Notes: generated from the letters alone by a model not told the origin. Counted from the first letter of the stretch, positions 16,105 to 25,021 are shown. The stretch is 49,084 nucleotides of DNA from JBBECE01 sp964574935 (GCA_964574935.1 CAZNOZ010000019.1:1-49084); one strand, 5' to 3'. A program made the numbers and translations.

Positions 16105-17625
16105 ATGACAACCCGCGTTAGGACCGTTGCCTTTCAGGGGATCAAGGCCGTCCCCGTCGACGTCCAGGTGCAGGTCTCGCCCGGCCTGCCGGCCTTCACG
16201 ATCGTCGGGCTGCCCGACAAGACGGTTGCCGAATCCCGTGAGCGGGTGCGCGCGGCGCTCATCGCCTCGGGCCTGTCGCTGCCGCCCAAGCGCATCACGG
16301 TCAATCTGGCGCCCGCCGACCTTCCCAAGGAGGGCTCGCATTACGACCTGCCGATCGCGCTCGGCCTGATGGCGGCGATCGGGGCGGTTCCCACCGATGC
16401 CGTCGGCGGCCACATGGTGCTCGGGGAGCTGGCGCTCGACGGCAGGCTGATGGCGGTCTCCGGCACCTTGCCGGCGGCCATCGCCGCCGCCTCCGCCGAG
16501 CTCGGTATCGTGTGTCCCGAGGTTTCGGGGCCCGAGGCCGCCTGGGCCAGCGATCAGATCGACATCATTGCCGCCTCGAGCCTGCTTTCGCTGGTCAATC
16601 ATCTCGCCGGCACCCAGTTGACGGCCCGGCCCACCCCGAAGAAATCCACCGATACCGCCGTGCTTCCCGATCTCGGCGATATCCGGGGCCAGGAGCTCGC
16701 CCGCCGGGCCCTGGAAGTCGCCGCGGCCGGCGGCCACAACCTTTTGATGGTCGGCCCGCCCGGGGCCGGCAAGTCCATGCTGGCCTCCCGGCTGCCCTCG
16801 ATCCTGCCGCCGCTTTCGCCCCGGGAGCTTCTGGATATCTCGATGATCCAGTCGATCGCCGGCGAACTCGCCGGGGGGCGCCTTTCCGACCGGCGCCCGT
16901 TCCGCGCCCCGCACCATTCCGCCTCGATGGCGGCGCTGGTCGGCGGCGGCATCCGCGCCCGGCCGGGCGAGGCATCCCTGGCTCACAACGGCGTTCTGTT
17001 TCTCGACGAGCTGCCTGAATTCGCGCCCGCTGTCATCGACAGCCTGCGCCAGCCGCTGGAGTCCGGCGAGACCGTCATCGCCCGCGCCAATGTCCGCGTC
17101 GCCTACCCCTCGCGCTTCCAGCTGGTGGCGGCGATGAACCCTTGCAAATGCGGCTATGCGGGAACCCCGGGCCATACCTGCCGACGCGGCGACAGATGCG
17201 CCGACGATTATCAGGCGCGGCTGTCCGGGCCGTTCCTCGATCGCATCGACATAAGGGTCGATGTCCCGCCCGTCAGCGCCGCCGACATGATCACCCCGGG
17301 CGGCGGCGAGGCCTCCTCGACCATCGCCGCCCGCGTCGCGGCGGCGCGGCAGCGCCAGCAGGAGCGCTACCTGCGTGCCGGCGCCCCCGAAATCCACACC
17401 AACGCGGCCGCCCCGTCCACGCTCATTGAGCAGGTCGCTTCCCCCGATGCCGAAAGCCGCGATCTGCTGGTCGCGGCGGCGGAGAAATTCTCGCTTTCGG
17501 CGCGCGCCTACCACCGCGTGCTCAAGGTCGCGCGGACCCTGGCCGACCTCGCCGGCGCCGAAACCGTCCGGCGCCCGCACATCGCCGAGGCGCTGAGCTA
17601 TCGGCTCAGCTTCGCATCGGTCTGA
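16105..17625 (+). CDS. comM: YifB/ComM family Mg-chelatase-like AAA+ ATPase
   Basis: Hexameric AAA+ helicase-type protein needed in naturally competent bacteria for branch migration during recombination of incoming DNA; often annotated YifB. The 506-residue product has an N-terminal ChlI/Lon-protease-like domain (about 1-170, with LPDKTVAESRERVRAAL), Walker A GPPGAGKS at 217-224, Walker B VLFLDELPEF near 290-300, a Cys cluster CKCG...HTCRRGDRC near 345-365 that may bind zinc, and the C-terminal Mg-chelatase helical domain (LSARAYHRVLKVARTLADL). It stands alone. A LexA-type box upstream points to SOS control. Confidence 0.95.
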   Translation: MTTRVRTVAFQGIKAVPVDVQVQVSPGLPAFTIVGLPDKTVAESRERVRAALIASGLSLPPKRITVNLAPADLPKEGSHYDLPIALGLMAAIGAVPTDAVGGHMVLGELALDGRLMAVSGTLPAAIAAASAELGIVCPEVSGPEAAWASDQIDIIAASSLLSLVNHLAGTQLTARPTPKKSTDTAVLPDLGDIRGQELARRALEVAAAGGHNLLMVGPPGAGKSMLASRLPSILPPLSPRELLDISMIQSIAGELAGGRLSDRRPFRAPHHSASMAALVGGGIRARPGEASLAHNGVLFLDELPEFAPAVIDSLRQPLESGETVIARANVRVAYPSRFQLVAAMNPCKCGYAGTPGHTCRRGDRCADDYQARLSGPFLDRIDIRVDVPPVSAADMITPGGGEASSTIAARVAAARQRQQERYLRAGAPEIHTNAAAPSTLIEQVASPDAESRDLLVAAAEKFSLSARAYHRVLKVARTLADLAGAETVRRPHIAEALSYRLSFASV

Positions 17626-17650
17626 GCCGCCGGCGCACTCGACCGGCGGC
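17626..17650. terminator. Hairpin between convergent comM and TPR genes
   Basis: Perfect 8-bp inverted repeat GCCGCCGG (17626-17633) / CCGGCGGC (17643-17650) with a 9-base loop, immediately after the comM stop. There is no T run on either strand, so intrinsic termination is uncertain, but position and symmetry suit a two-way transcription barrier. Confidence 0.4.
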
Positions 17651-17670
17651 CGCGATTGGCGATCGAACGG

Positions 17671-18168
17671 CTAGGAGGCCTCTTCGATGGCCTCGGCGAG
17701 TTCATCGTAGGCCTCGCACGAGCCGCACACTTGTTGCAGCACCGCCAGCCGCTGCCGCGCCTGGTCGAGATGCCCGGTCTTCACGTAGAGCTCGCCGAGA
17801 TATTCGTTGGCGCCCAGATGGTTCGGGTCGATTTGCAGCGCCTTGAGATAGTACTGCTCGGCCTGGCCATAGCGGCCCTTCTCCCTGAGGCAGAAGCCGA
17901 TCAGATTGTAGACGTCGGCGTTGTTGGGCTGGAGTTCGACGAGCTGGTTGAGGATGCGCAGGGCCGCCGTGCACCGGCCCTGGTCGATCCGGGCACGGGC
18001 CTCTTCGATGCTGGGCGCGCTGCGCGACGCACTCGACGAAGACGAACTGGAGCTGGAACTCGATCCGCCTCCTCCTCCGCCGCCGGAATCGATGGCCAGC
18101 GCCGCCCCGGCGATCGAGAAGCTCATCAAGGCAGCCGCAACCGCCCCGGTCAGGGTCCTGGGTTTCAA
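17671..18168 (-). CDS. Small secreted TPR protein with Gly/Ser linker
   Basis: 165 aa from TTG 18168. This start is strongly supported by AAGGAGG five bases upstream; the open frame further back lacks a ribosome binding site. A signal peptide (LTGAVAAALMSFSIAGAALA) is followed by a linker of seven Gly and eleven Ser, then tetratricopeptide repeats: about 65-96 (ARIDQGRCTAALRILNQLVE), 99-130 (DVYNLIGFCLREKGRYGQAE) and 133-155 (LGANEYLGELYVKTGHLDQA). TPRs mediate protein contacts, so a periplasmic scaffold role is likely but unproven. Three Cys residues occur near repeat ends (RCTAAL, CGSCEA). It appears monocistronic; the 150 bp before it contain no other gene. Confidence 0.85.
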   Translation of the reverse strand: MKPRTLTGAVAAALMSFSIAGAALAIDSGGGGGGGSSSSSSSSSSSASRSAPSIEEARARIDQGRCTAALRILNQLVELQPNNADVYNLIGFCLREKGRYGQAEQYYLKALQIDPNHLGANEYLGELYVKTGHLDQARQRLAVLQQVCGSCEAYDELAEAIEEAS

Positions 18169-18318
18169 GGTATCCTCCTTCGCGATGCTCGGCCGCGACC
18201 GAACCGCCAAGGCGGCAAACGCGATCGCCTTTCGGCGCTCAGGCGCGGTCATGTCACATGCGTCAACACCGCACCGGGGGCCTTATTCCGCACCCCGGGC
18301 GCCACAGACCGCCTGCCA

Positions 18319-19332
18319 TCAGCCGATCTCGATCTCCAGGCGGTGCTCGTAGTCCGCGTCGGGCGTCACCAGGATGGAGGGGAAATTCGAATGATTGGGC
18401 GCGTCGGGGAATCCCTGGTCTTCCAGGCACATGCCGCCGAAGGCGGGATAGGTCCGACCGTCCAGGCCGCCCGCGACGCCGTCGAGATAGGCCCCGTTGT
18501 AGAACTGCACGCCGGGCTGCCCGGTCCACAGCCTGAGCGTCAGGGCCTCGTCGGGCGCCTTGAGCGTCACCGCCGGCGCCGCAACGTCGCGGCCTTCCTT
18601 GAGGACCAGGTTGAGATCGTAGGGGCGGGGCTTCCCGCCCCCGGCCTCGAGGATCGTGCGCGGGCTCGTGAAGTCGTTCTCGGTGCCGGCGACCTCGGCG
18701 ATTTCGCCGGTCGGGATCAGCTCGTCGTCGACCGGCGTGAAGCGATCCGCTTCGACCTGCAACCGATGGCCCAGGACGTCCCCTTCGCCCGCCAGATTGA
18801 AATAGTGGTGCTGGACGAGATTGATCGGCGTCGTCTCGCTGACCCGGGCCGTCATCGCGATGCTGACCCGGTTGCCCGCCAGCGCGTAGACCACCTCGAT
18901 CTCGGCGCTGCCGGGATAGCCCATGTCTCCCTCGGCGCTGGTGATCGCCAGCCTGACCGCATTGCCTTCGCTGTCCGGCTCCAGCGTCCACACCCGCTTG
19001 CTCAGTCCGCCCGGCCCGCCATGCAGTTGATTTTGGCCTTCGTTCGGCTCGAGCTGGTACTCGCGGCCACCGAGCGTGAAGCGCGAGTTGCCGATGCGAT
19101 TGGCCACCCGCCCGGCGATCGCCCCGAAATAGGTGCTGTCGGCGACATAGCGCTGCCAGTTCTCGAACCCGAGCACGACCGGCCTCGGCGCGCCGCCGAC
19201 CGGCACCCGCCAATCGCGAACCCTGCCGCCGTAGCCGATGATCGCCAGGGACACCCCGCTGTCGCTCGTCAGATTGGCCTCGCGCACCTCTTCGTCATCA
19301 TGGGTGCCGATCGGTGTGACGCTGACGCTCAC
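18319..19332 (-). CDS. galM: Aldose 1-epimerase (mutarotase)
   Basis: Interconverts alpha and beta anomers of aldoses such as xylose, glucose or galactose. 337 aa from GTG 19332, which has GGGAGGAA just upstream. Family motifs: GGRVANRIGNSRFTL-like region (FGAIAGRVANRIGNS), NQLHGGPGGLSKRVW, the catalytic-His region INLVQHHYFNLAG and the catalytic-Glu region GGMCLEDQGFPDAPNHSNFP near the end. It is divergent from xylB, which with xylA and a beta-xylosidase forms a pentose locus, so xylose is the most likely natural substrate. Confidence 0.95.
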   Translation of the reverse strand: MSVSVTPIGTHDDEEVREANLTSDSGVSLAIIGYGGRVRDWRVPVGGAPRPVVLGFENWQRYVADSTYFGAIAGRVANRIGNSRFTLGGREYQLEPNEGQNQLHGGPGGLSKRVWTLEPDSEGNAVRLAITSAEGDMGYPGSAEIEVVYALAGNRVSIAMTARVSETTPINLVQHHYFNLAGEGDVLGHRLQVEADRFTPVDDELIPTGEIAEVAGTENDFTSPRTILEAGGGKPRPYDLNLVLKEGRDVAAPAVTLKAPDEALTLRLWTGQPGVQFYNGAYLDGVAGGLDGRTYPAFGGMCLEDQGFPDAPNHSNFPSILVTPDADYEHRLEIEIG

Positions 19333-19431
19333 GGGTTCCTCCCTCTTCGCCTCAGTCAGACCGGGCACGATACCGACCCACCCCCCGATCCGCGCGCGCT
19401 CGCCCAGCGGCAAATGAGCGCAGCCCGATAC

Positions 19432-19455
19432 CTGTTGTCGGGCGCCGGACAACAG
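19432..19455. promoter_or_regulatory. 24-bp palindrome, probable operator of the xylose locus
   Basis: CTGTTGTC (19432-19439), eight bases, GACAACAG (19448-19455). 22 of the 24 positions are symmetric; only 19440/19447 do not pair. It abuts the -35 of the candidate xylB promoter and overlaps a weak minus-strand promoter that could serve galM. In a divergent promoter region a terminator is not expected, so an operator is the simplest reading. Confidence 0.6.
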
Positions 19456-19456
19456 C

Positions 19457-19485
19457 TTGATTTGCAGGCACCGTTGCAGTCTAAT
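19457..19485 (+). promoter_or_regulatory. Candidate sigma-70 promoter of xylB-xylA
   Basis: TTGATT (19457-19462, 4 of 6), 17-base spacer, TCTAAT (19480-19485, 5 of 6). This leaves a leader of about 120 nt before the xylB ATG, which includes one GGTATCG motif. Confidence 0.55.
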
Positions 19486-19612
19486 TCGGCGGCGGCGGCG
19501 CGCAAAGCAACGACCGCCGATCGATGTGGCCGGACCCGAGCCGGCCGCATTTTTGACGGGGGAAGGTATCGGTCTTGGCTCATTGCGTGCGGGCATGCGG
19601 AGCGCCGGATCG

Positions 19613-21082
19613 ATGACCGCGGCGAGCTATCTCGGAATCGACGTCGGCACCTCCGGCGTCAAATCGCTGCTCATCGGGGCGGACGGCAAGGCGATCGGGG
19701 AGGCCACCGCGCCCCTCGATCTGTCCCGTCCGGCGCCGGGCTATTCGGAACAGGACCCCGCCGACTGGTATCTCGCGACGCTCAAAAGTGTCGATGCGTT
19801 GGCCGCCGCCCATCCCGACGAAATCGCCGCCACCCGCGGCATCGGGCTGTCCGGGCAGATGCACGGGGCGACGTTGCTCGACGCCGATGGCGAGGTCCTG
19901 CGCCCCGCGATCCTTTGGAACGACACCCGTTCGGCAGCCGAATGCGTTGAGATCGAAGCGGCGCTGCCGCGCTTCCGCCAGATCACCGGCAATATCGCGA
20001 TGCCCGGCTTCACCGCTCCCAAGATCCAGTGGGTGAAAAATCACGAACCGGAAATCCACGCCCGCATCGACAAGGTCCTGCTGCCCAAGGACTACGTGCG
20101 CTACCTGATGTGCGGCGACATGGTCTCCGACATGTCGGACGCCGCGGGCACCATGTGGCTCGACGTTGCAAAGCGCGACTGGTCCGAAGAACTGCTCGCC
20201 GTCACCGGCCTCAGCCGCACCAACATGCCGGCACTGGTCGAGGGCACCGAGGTCTCCGGAACCCTCAGCGCGGAGCTGGCCGGGCGTTGGAACATGGCCG
20301 ATCCCCCGCCCATCGCCGGCGGCGGTGGCGACAACGCCGCCTCGGCCTGCGGCATCGGCGCCTTGGGGGCCGGCGAGGGGTTCGTTTCCCTCGGCACGTC
20401 GGGGGTGCTGTTCGTCGCCAACGACAAATTCTCCCCCAACACCGAGGGCGCCGTGCACGCCTTCTGCCACGCCGTGCCGGGCGTCTGGCATCAGATGGGG
20501 GTGATCCTTTCGGCCACCGACAGTCTGAACTGGCTGGCCTCGGTCACCGGCCAGCAGCCCGAGATGCTCTCGGCGGCCGCCGAGGAGGCGTTCAAGGGTC
20601 CGGCCACCGAGCTGTTCCTTCCATACCTTTCCGGCGAGCGCACCCCGCACAACGACGCGGCCGCCCGCGGCGCCTTCGCCGGGCTCTCCCATCTTTCCGA
20701 TCCGGCCCGGCTCGCCCAGGCGGTCATGGAGGGCGTCGCTTTTGCGGTCAGGGATTGCCAGCGGGTCCTGGCTGACGCCGGCACCGAGATCTCGACGCTC
20801 GTGGCGGTCGGCGGCGGTTCGCGCTCGGCGCTCTGGCTGAAGCTCATCGCCACCAACCTCGGCACCGATATCCTGATGCCCGCCGACGGCGATTTCGGCG
20901 CCGCCTATGGCGCTGCCCGGCTGGGCCTGTGCGCCGCCGAGGGCGCCAAACCCGCCGAGGTGATGACGATGCCGCCGATTGCCCGTACGGTGGAGCCCGA
21001 CCCGGCTTTCGCCGACGCCTATGCCGAACGCTACGCCCGCTACCGGGCGCTCTATCCTGCCATCAAGGGAGCTCTGAGGTGA
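19613..21082 (+). CDS. xylB: Xylulokinase
   Basis: Phosphorylates D-xylulose with ATP to give xylulose 5-phosphate, which enters the pentose phosphate pathway. The 489-residue FGGY-family product shows the N-terminal ATPase loop YLGIDVGTSGVKSLLI, the xylulokinase signature GLSGQMHGATLLD, AILWNDTRSAAEC, and the C-terminal nucleotide-binding segments GEGFVSLGTSGVLFVA and VAVGGGSRSALWLKLIA. ATG 19613 gives the usual N-terminus; ATG 19595 is in frame but adds six residues. The stop codon overlaps the xylA start (GTGA), so the two are translationally coupled. Confidence 0.97.
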   Translation: MTAASYLGIDVGTSGVKSLLIGADGKAIGEATAPLDLSRPAPGYSEQDPADWYLATLKSVDALAAAHPDEIAATRGIGLSGQMHGATLLDADGEVLRPAILWNDTRSAAECVEIEAALPRFRQITGNIAMPGFTAPKIQWVKNHEPEIHARIDKVLLPKDYVRYLMCGDMVSDMSDAAGTMWLDVAKRDWSEELLAVTGLSRTNMPALVEGTEVSGTLSAELAGRWNMADPPPIAGGGGDNAASACGIGALGAGEGFVSLGTSGVLFVANDKFSPNTEGAVHAFCHAVPGVWHQMGVILSATDSLNWLASVTGQQPEMLSAAAEEAFKGPATELFLPYLSGERTPHNDAAARGAFAGLSHLSDPARLAQAVMEGVAFAVRDCQRVLADAGTEISTLVAVGGGSRSALWLKLIATNLGTDILMPADGDFGAAYGAARLGLCAAEGAKPAEVMTMPPIARTVEPDPAFADAYAERYARYRALYPAIKGALR

Positions 21083-22386
21083 CCGACTTCTTCAAAGGTA
21101 TCGACAAGATCAAATACGAAGGGCCGCAGTCGGACAACCCGTTGGCTTTCCGCCACTACGATCCGGGCGAAGTGGTCATGGGCAAGCGTCTGGAGGACCA
21201 TCTGCGTTTTGCGGTGGCCTACTGGCATTCGTTTGCGAGCGAAGCGACCGACCCGTTCGGATCCGACACCTTCCACCGGCCGTGGTTCAACGACTCCATG
21301 GATGCCGCGCGCCTGAAGGCCGACGTCGCCTTCGAGATGTTCGCGCTGCTCGGCGTGCCGTTCTTCTGCTTTCACGACGCCGACGTGCGTCCCGAGGGCG
21401 AGACCTACGCCGCCTCGGTCAAACGGCTCAACGAGATCGCCGATCTGTTCGAGAAGAAGATGGCCGAGACCGGGGTCAAGCTTCTGTGGGGCACCGCCAA
21501 TCTCTTCTCCAACCCCCGCTTCATGTCCGGCGCCGCCACCAACCCGGACCCGGACGTGTTCGCCTATGCCGGGGCGACCATCAAGGCCAACATGGACGTC
21601 ACCCAGCGGCTCGGCGGCGTCAACTATGTGCTGTGGGGGGGCCGCGAAGGCTACGAGACGCTGCTCAACACCAAAATCGGCCAGGAACTCGACCAGATGG
21701 GCCGGATGCTCACCATGGTCGTCGAGTACAAGCACAAGATCGGTTTCGACGGCACCATCCTGATCGAACCCAAGCCGCAGGAGCCGACCAAGCATCAGTA
21801 CGACTACGACGTCGGCAACGTGTACGGCTTTCTCAAGAAATACGGCCTGGAGAACGACGTGAAGGTCAACATCGAGGTCGGCCACGCCTTCCTCGCCAAA
21901 CACACCTTCGAGCACGAACTGGCGCTCGCCGCCGCCAACGGCATTCTCGGTTCCGTCGACATGAACCGCAACGACCTCCAGTCGGGCTGGGACACCGACC
22001 AGTTTCCCAACAACGTGCCGGAAGTGGCGCTGGCCTACTACCACATCCTGAAGGGCGGCGGGTTCACCACCGGAGGCACCAATTTCGACGCCAAGGTCCG
22101 CCGTCAGTCGATCGACGCCGCCGACCTGCTTCACGCCCATATCGGCGGCATGGACACCTGCGCCCGCGGCCTCAAGGCGGCCGCCGCGATCATCGAGGAC
22201 GGCACCTACGACAAGTTCGTCGACGACCGCTACGCCGGCTGGGACGCGGCCGAGGCGCAGGCGATGCTCAAGGGCGAGCGCACCCTCGAGGACCTCGCCG
22301 CGCGCGTTGAGGCCGAAGGCATCGAGCCCGAGCCGCGCTCGGGCCGCCAGGAGTATCTGGAGAACCTCATCAACCGTTTCGTTTAG
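21079..22386 (+). CDS. xylA: Xylose isomerase
   Basis: Metal-dependent isomerase converting D-xylose to D-xylulose. The 435-residue product is of the longer type found in E. coli and Bacillus. Visible motifs: FHDADVRPEGE (catalytic His-Asp region), LWGGREGYETLLN, ILIEPKPQEPTKHQYDYD (metal-binding Glu near residue 230), NIEVGHAFLAKHTFEHEL and SVDMNRNDLQSGWDTDQFP. The GTG start at 21079 overlaps the xylB stop by 4 bp. Ends in RQEYLENLINRFV. With xylB this is a complete isomerase pathway; the dehydrogenase (Weimberg-type) pathway genes are not in the window. Confidence 0.98.
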   Translation: MTDFFKGIDKIKYEGPQSDNPLAFRHYDPGEVVMGKRLEDHLRFAVAYWHSFASEATDPFGSDTFHRPWFNDSMDAARLKADVAFEMFALLGVPFFCFHDADVRPEGETYAASVKRLNEIADLFEKKMAETGVKLLWGTANLFSNPRFMSGAATNPDPDVFAYAGATIKANMDVTQRLGGVNYVLWGGREGYETLLNTKIGQELDQMGRMLTMVVEYKHKIGFDGTILIEPKPQEPTKHQYDYDVGNVYGFLKKYGLENDVKVNIEVGHAFLAKHTFEHELALAAANGILGSVDMNRNDLQSGWDTDQFPNNVPEVALAYYHILKGGGFTTGGTNFDAKVRRQSIDAADLLHAHIGGMDTCARGLKAAAAIIEDGTYDKFVDDRYAGWDAAEAQAMLKGERTLEDLAARVEAEGIEPEPRSGRQEYLENLINRFV

Positions 22387-22460
22387 GCAGGTGGGCGCCG
22401 GGCGGATCGTCGGCGCCAACGGTAAACCCCGCCCCCGCCTCCGGCGCCAAGGACATTCGC

Positions 22461-24098
22461 ATGCCGAAAAGACCGAATCCCATTCTGCCCGGCTTCAACC
22501 CCGACCCCTCGATCTGTCGCGTGGGCAAGGACTACTACATCGCCACCTCCACCTTCGAATGGTATCCCGGCGTCCAGATCCATCATTCCCGGGATCTCGC
22601 GAACTGGCAGTTGGCTTGCCGCCCGCTCGACCGGGCCAGCCAGCTCGACATGCGCGGCGAACCCGATTCCTGCGGCGTCTGGGCGCCCTGCCTCACCCAC
22701 GCCGACGGGATGTTCTGGCTGATCTACACCGACATGAAGCGCCGCTCGGGCTCGTTCAAGGACGCCCACAACTTCCTCGTCACCGCTCCCGAAATCACCG
22801 GCCCCTGGTCGGACCCGATCTACCTGAATTCCTCCGGCTTCGACCCCTCGCTGTTCCACGACGACGACGGCCGCAAATGGCTGGTCAACCAGATCTGGGA
22901 CTATCGGCCCGACTACAATTCCTTCGCCGGTATCGCCCTGCAGGAATATTCGGTCGCCCAGAAGCGGCTGATCGGCGAGGTGCGCAACATTTTCGAGGGC
23001 ACCGAGCTCGCCCTGACCGAGGGCCCGCATCTCTACAAGCGCCCCGGCGCCGACGGGGTCCCCTGGTACTACCTGATGACCGCCGAGGGCGGCACCGCCT
23101 ACGACCACGCCGCCTGCTTCGCCCGCTCGCGCGCCATCGAGGGTCCCTATGAACTGCACCCCCAAACCCATATTGTGACCGCCCGCCACAATCCCGAGCA
23201 CCCCCTGCAGCGCGCCGGGCACGCCGATTTCGTCGAGACCCTCGACGGCGGGGTCTATCTCGTGCATCTGACAAGCCGCCCGCTCTCCGAAACCAGGACA
23301 AGTCCCCTCGGCCGCGAGTCGGCCATGCAGGAGGCCGAATGGCGCGACGACGACTGGCTGTGGGTCAAGGACGGCCCGCTGCCCGCCCTCGAGGTCGAGG
23401 TCCCCGGCACCTTCGACGAGGAGGGCTTCTGGGCCCCGAAGGACTACCGCTTCGAGACCGCGGACCTGCCGGCCGATTTCCAGTGGTTGAGAAGCCCCGA
23501 GCCCGACCGGTTGTTTTCGCTCGCCGCCAGCCCCGGCAGCCTGCGCCTTTTTGGCCGCGAATCGATGGGATCGTGGTTCGAGCAGGCGCTGGTCGCCCGG
23601 CGGCTGACCCATTTCGCCGCCGAGTGCGAGACCAGCATCGAGTTCGCGCCCGCCGACGAGCGTCAGCTGGCTGGCCTCATCGCCTACTACAACCGCCGCA
23701 AGTTCCACTATCTGGCCCTGACCGCCGACGACACCGGCGCCCGCCGGCTCCTCATCGTGAGCGGCCTGCCCGACACGCCGGATGGGCGTGTGACGACCCC
23801 CGCCGAACCGGTTCCGGTTGCCGCCGAGGGCGCCGTGCGCCTCGCCATGCGCATCGAGCGCGCCACGATGCAGTTCTATTCCGACCTCGGGGAGGGCGGC
23901 GAGCCGCGCCCCATAGGGCCGCCCCTGGACGCTTCGATCCTCTCCGACGAAGCCGGTTCGGAAGGCGCCCACGGTTCCTTCACCGGGGCCTTCGTCGGCG
24001 TTGCCGCCCACGATCTGAACGGCACCGCACGGCCCGCCGATTTCTCGCATTTTTCCTATCGACCGCTGCGCGATGAGGCCGAGGCACCGCCCGCGTAG
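22461..24098 (+). CDS. Glycoside hydrolase family 43 beta-xylosidase
   Basis: Releases xylose from the ends of xylo-oligosaccharides. The 545-residue product starts MPKRPNPILPGFNPDPSICR and carries the inverting GH43 triad at D15 (NPDPS), D128 (GFDPSLF) and E187 (TEGPHLY), the same spacing as the Selenomonas enzyme (D14, D127, E186). The five-bladed propeller (about 1-320) is followed by a C-terminal beta-sandwich (about 325-530), as in that subgroup. No signal peptide is seen, so it acts in the cytosol on imported oligosaccharides. It lies 74 bp after xylA on the same strand, extending the pathway upstream of xylose. Confidence 0.95.
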   Translation: MPKRPNPILPGFNPDPSICRVGKDYYIATSTFEWYPGVQIHHSRDLANWQLACRPLDRASQLDMRGEPDSCGVWAPCLTHADGMFWLIYTDMKRRSGSFKDAHNFLVTAPEITGPWSDPIYLNSSGFDPSLFHDDDGRKWLVNQIWDYRPDYNSFAGIALQEYSVAQKRLIGEVRNIFEGTELALTEGPHLYKRPGADGVPWYYLMTAEGGTAYDHAACFARSRAIEGPYELHPQTHIVTARHNPEHPLQRAGHADFVETLDGGVYLVHLTSRPLSETRTSPLGRESAMQEAEWRDDDWLWVKDGPLPALEVEVPGTFDEEGFWAPKDYRFETADLPADFQWLRSPEPDRLFSLAASPGSLRLFGRESMGSWFEQALVARRLTHFAAECETSIEFAPADERQLAGLIAYYNRRKFHYLALTADDTGARRLLIVSGLPDTPDGRVTTPAEPVPVAAEGAVRLAMRIERATMQFYSDLGEGGEPRPIGPPLDASILSDEAGSEGAHGSFTGAFVGVAAHDLNGTARPADFSHFSYRPLRDEAEAPPA

Positions 24099-24123
24099 CG
24101 CTCCGCAACCTTGAGGCCACCGA

Positions 24124-24999
24124 ATGAAGTTGATTGCAGTCACAGGCAGCACCGGCTCCGCCGACCGGGGAGCCGGCCCCGCCGTCGCGCGGCATCTCGT
24201 CGAAGCCGGCTATGCGGTGCGCAAGCTCGATTGGCGAGTGCACGACGTCACCGACCGTGATTTCCGCAAGGTGGATCTGACCCACTACGGCGATACCTTC
24301 GCGGCGCTCACCGGTTGCGACGCGGTCGTCCATCTCGCCGCCCAGGCCGAACCCGATTTCGACCATTTCACCGGCGCCGAGCGCTTTCACAACAACACGC
24401 TGTCGACCTTCAATGTGTTCCAGGCGGCCGCCGAGCTCGGCATGGAGAGGGTCGTCTGGGGTTCCTCGGAGACCGTCCTCGGCTTTCCCTTCGACCGCGT
24501 CGCCCCGACGCTGTTGCCGACCGACGACGAGCGCCCGCCGGTCCCCGAGAACGCCTACGCGATGGCCAAGGTGGTATGCGAGGATCTCGCCCGGCACATG
24601 AACCGCCGCTACTCCATTCCGTTTGTCGGGCTGAGATTTTCCAACATCCACTACGACAATCCCGAGCACCCCACCCGCTACGAGCTCATCCCGGGCTACT
24701 GGAAGGACCCGAAGTCTCGCATGTTCAATCTTTGGGGCTATGTCGATGTCCGCGACGTCGCCCAGGCGGTGCAGAAGGCGCTCGAGTCCTCCATTTCGAC
24801 AGCCGAGGTATTCACCATCGCCGCCGCCGACACCATCATGCGCCAGACCAACGCCGAGCTCGTCATGGCGGTCTTTCCCGATTGCAAGCTCAAGCAAGGC
24901 ACCTCCGACCACGAGACGCTGATCGGCATTTCCAAGGCCCGAGAAATGCTCGGCTACGATCCGCAGTATTCCTGGCGTCAGGTTCTACGAATGGACTGA
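24124..24999 (+). CDS. NAD-dependent epimerase/dehydratase (extended SDR family)
   Basis: Sugar-modifying oxidoreductase of unknown substrate, 291 aa. Rossmann fold with CDAVVHLAAQ and the active-site set S (VWGSSETV) and YxxxK (NAYAMAK). The nucleotide-binding glycine motif is unusual: the N-terminus reads IAVTGSTGSADRGAGPAVARHL, so the TGxxG and final G are separated by a short insertion. It is 25 bp downstream of the beta-xylosidase gene and ends 85 bp before mutS, so it appears to be the last gene of the xylose locus. Uronate or aldose dehydrogenases of this fold exist, which makes a pentose or uronic acid side-chain substrate plausible, but this is inference. Confidence 0.85.
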   Translation: MKLIAVTGSTGSADRGAGPAVARHLVEAGYAVRKLDWRVHDVTDRDFRKVDLTHYGDTFAALTGCDAVVHLAAQAEPDFDHFTGAERFHNNTLSTFNVFQAAAELGMERVVWGSSETVLGFPFDRVAPTLLPTDDERPPVPENAYAMAKVVCEDLARHMNRRYSIPFVGLRFSNIHYDNPEHPTRYELIPGYWKDPKSRMFNLWGYVDVRDVAQAVQKALESSISTAEVFTIAAADTIMRQTNAELVMAVFPDCKLKQGTSDHETLIGISKAREMLGYDPQYSWRQVLRMD

Positions 25000-25021
25000 C
25001 CGCCCCCCCGGTTGCCGGCGG

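Larger units (their letters stand above)
19368..19571. promoter_or_regulatory. Three copies of GGTATCG in the galM/xylB control region
   Basis: The heptamer GGTATCG occurs on the minus strand at 19368-19374 and 19426-19432 and on the plus strand at 19565-19571. The last lies between the candidate xylB transcription start and the ATG. About 0.03 copies would be expected by chance in a region this size. The sequence resembles half of the Caulobacter xylose operator as I remember it (TGGTANCGNTANCA), so these may be regulator sites; no full palindromic copy is present. Confidence 0.45.
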
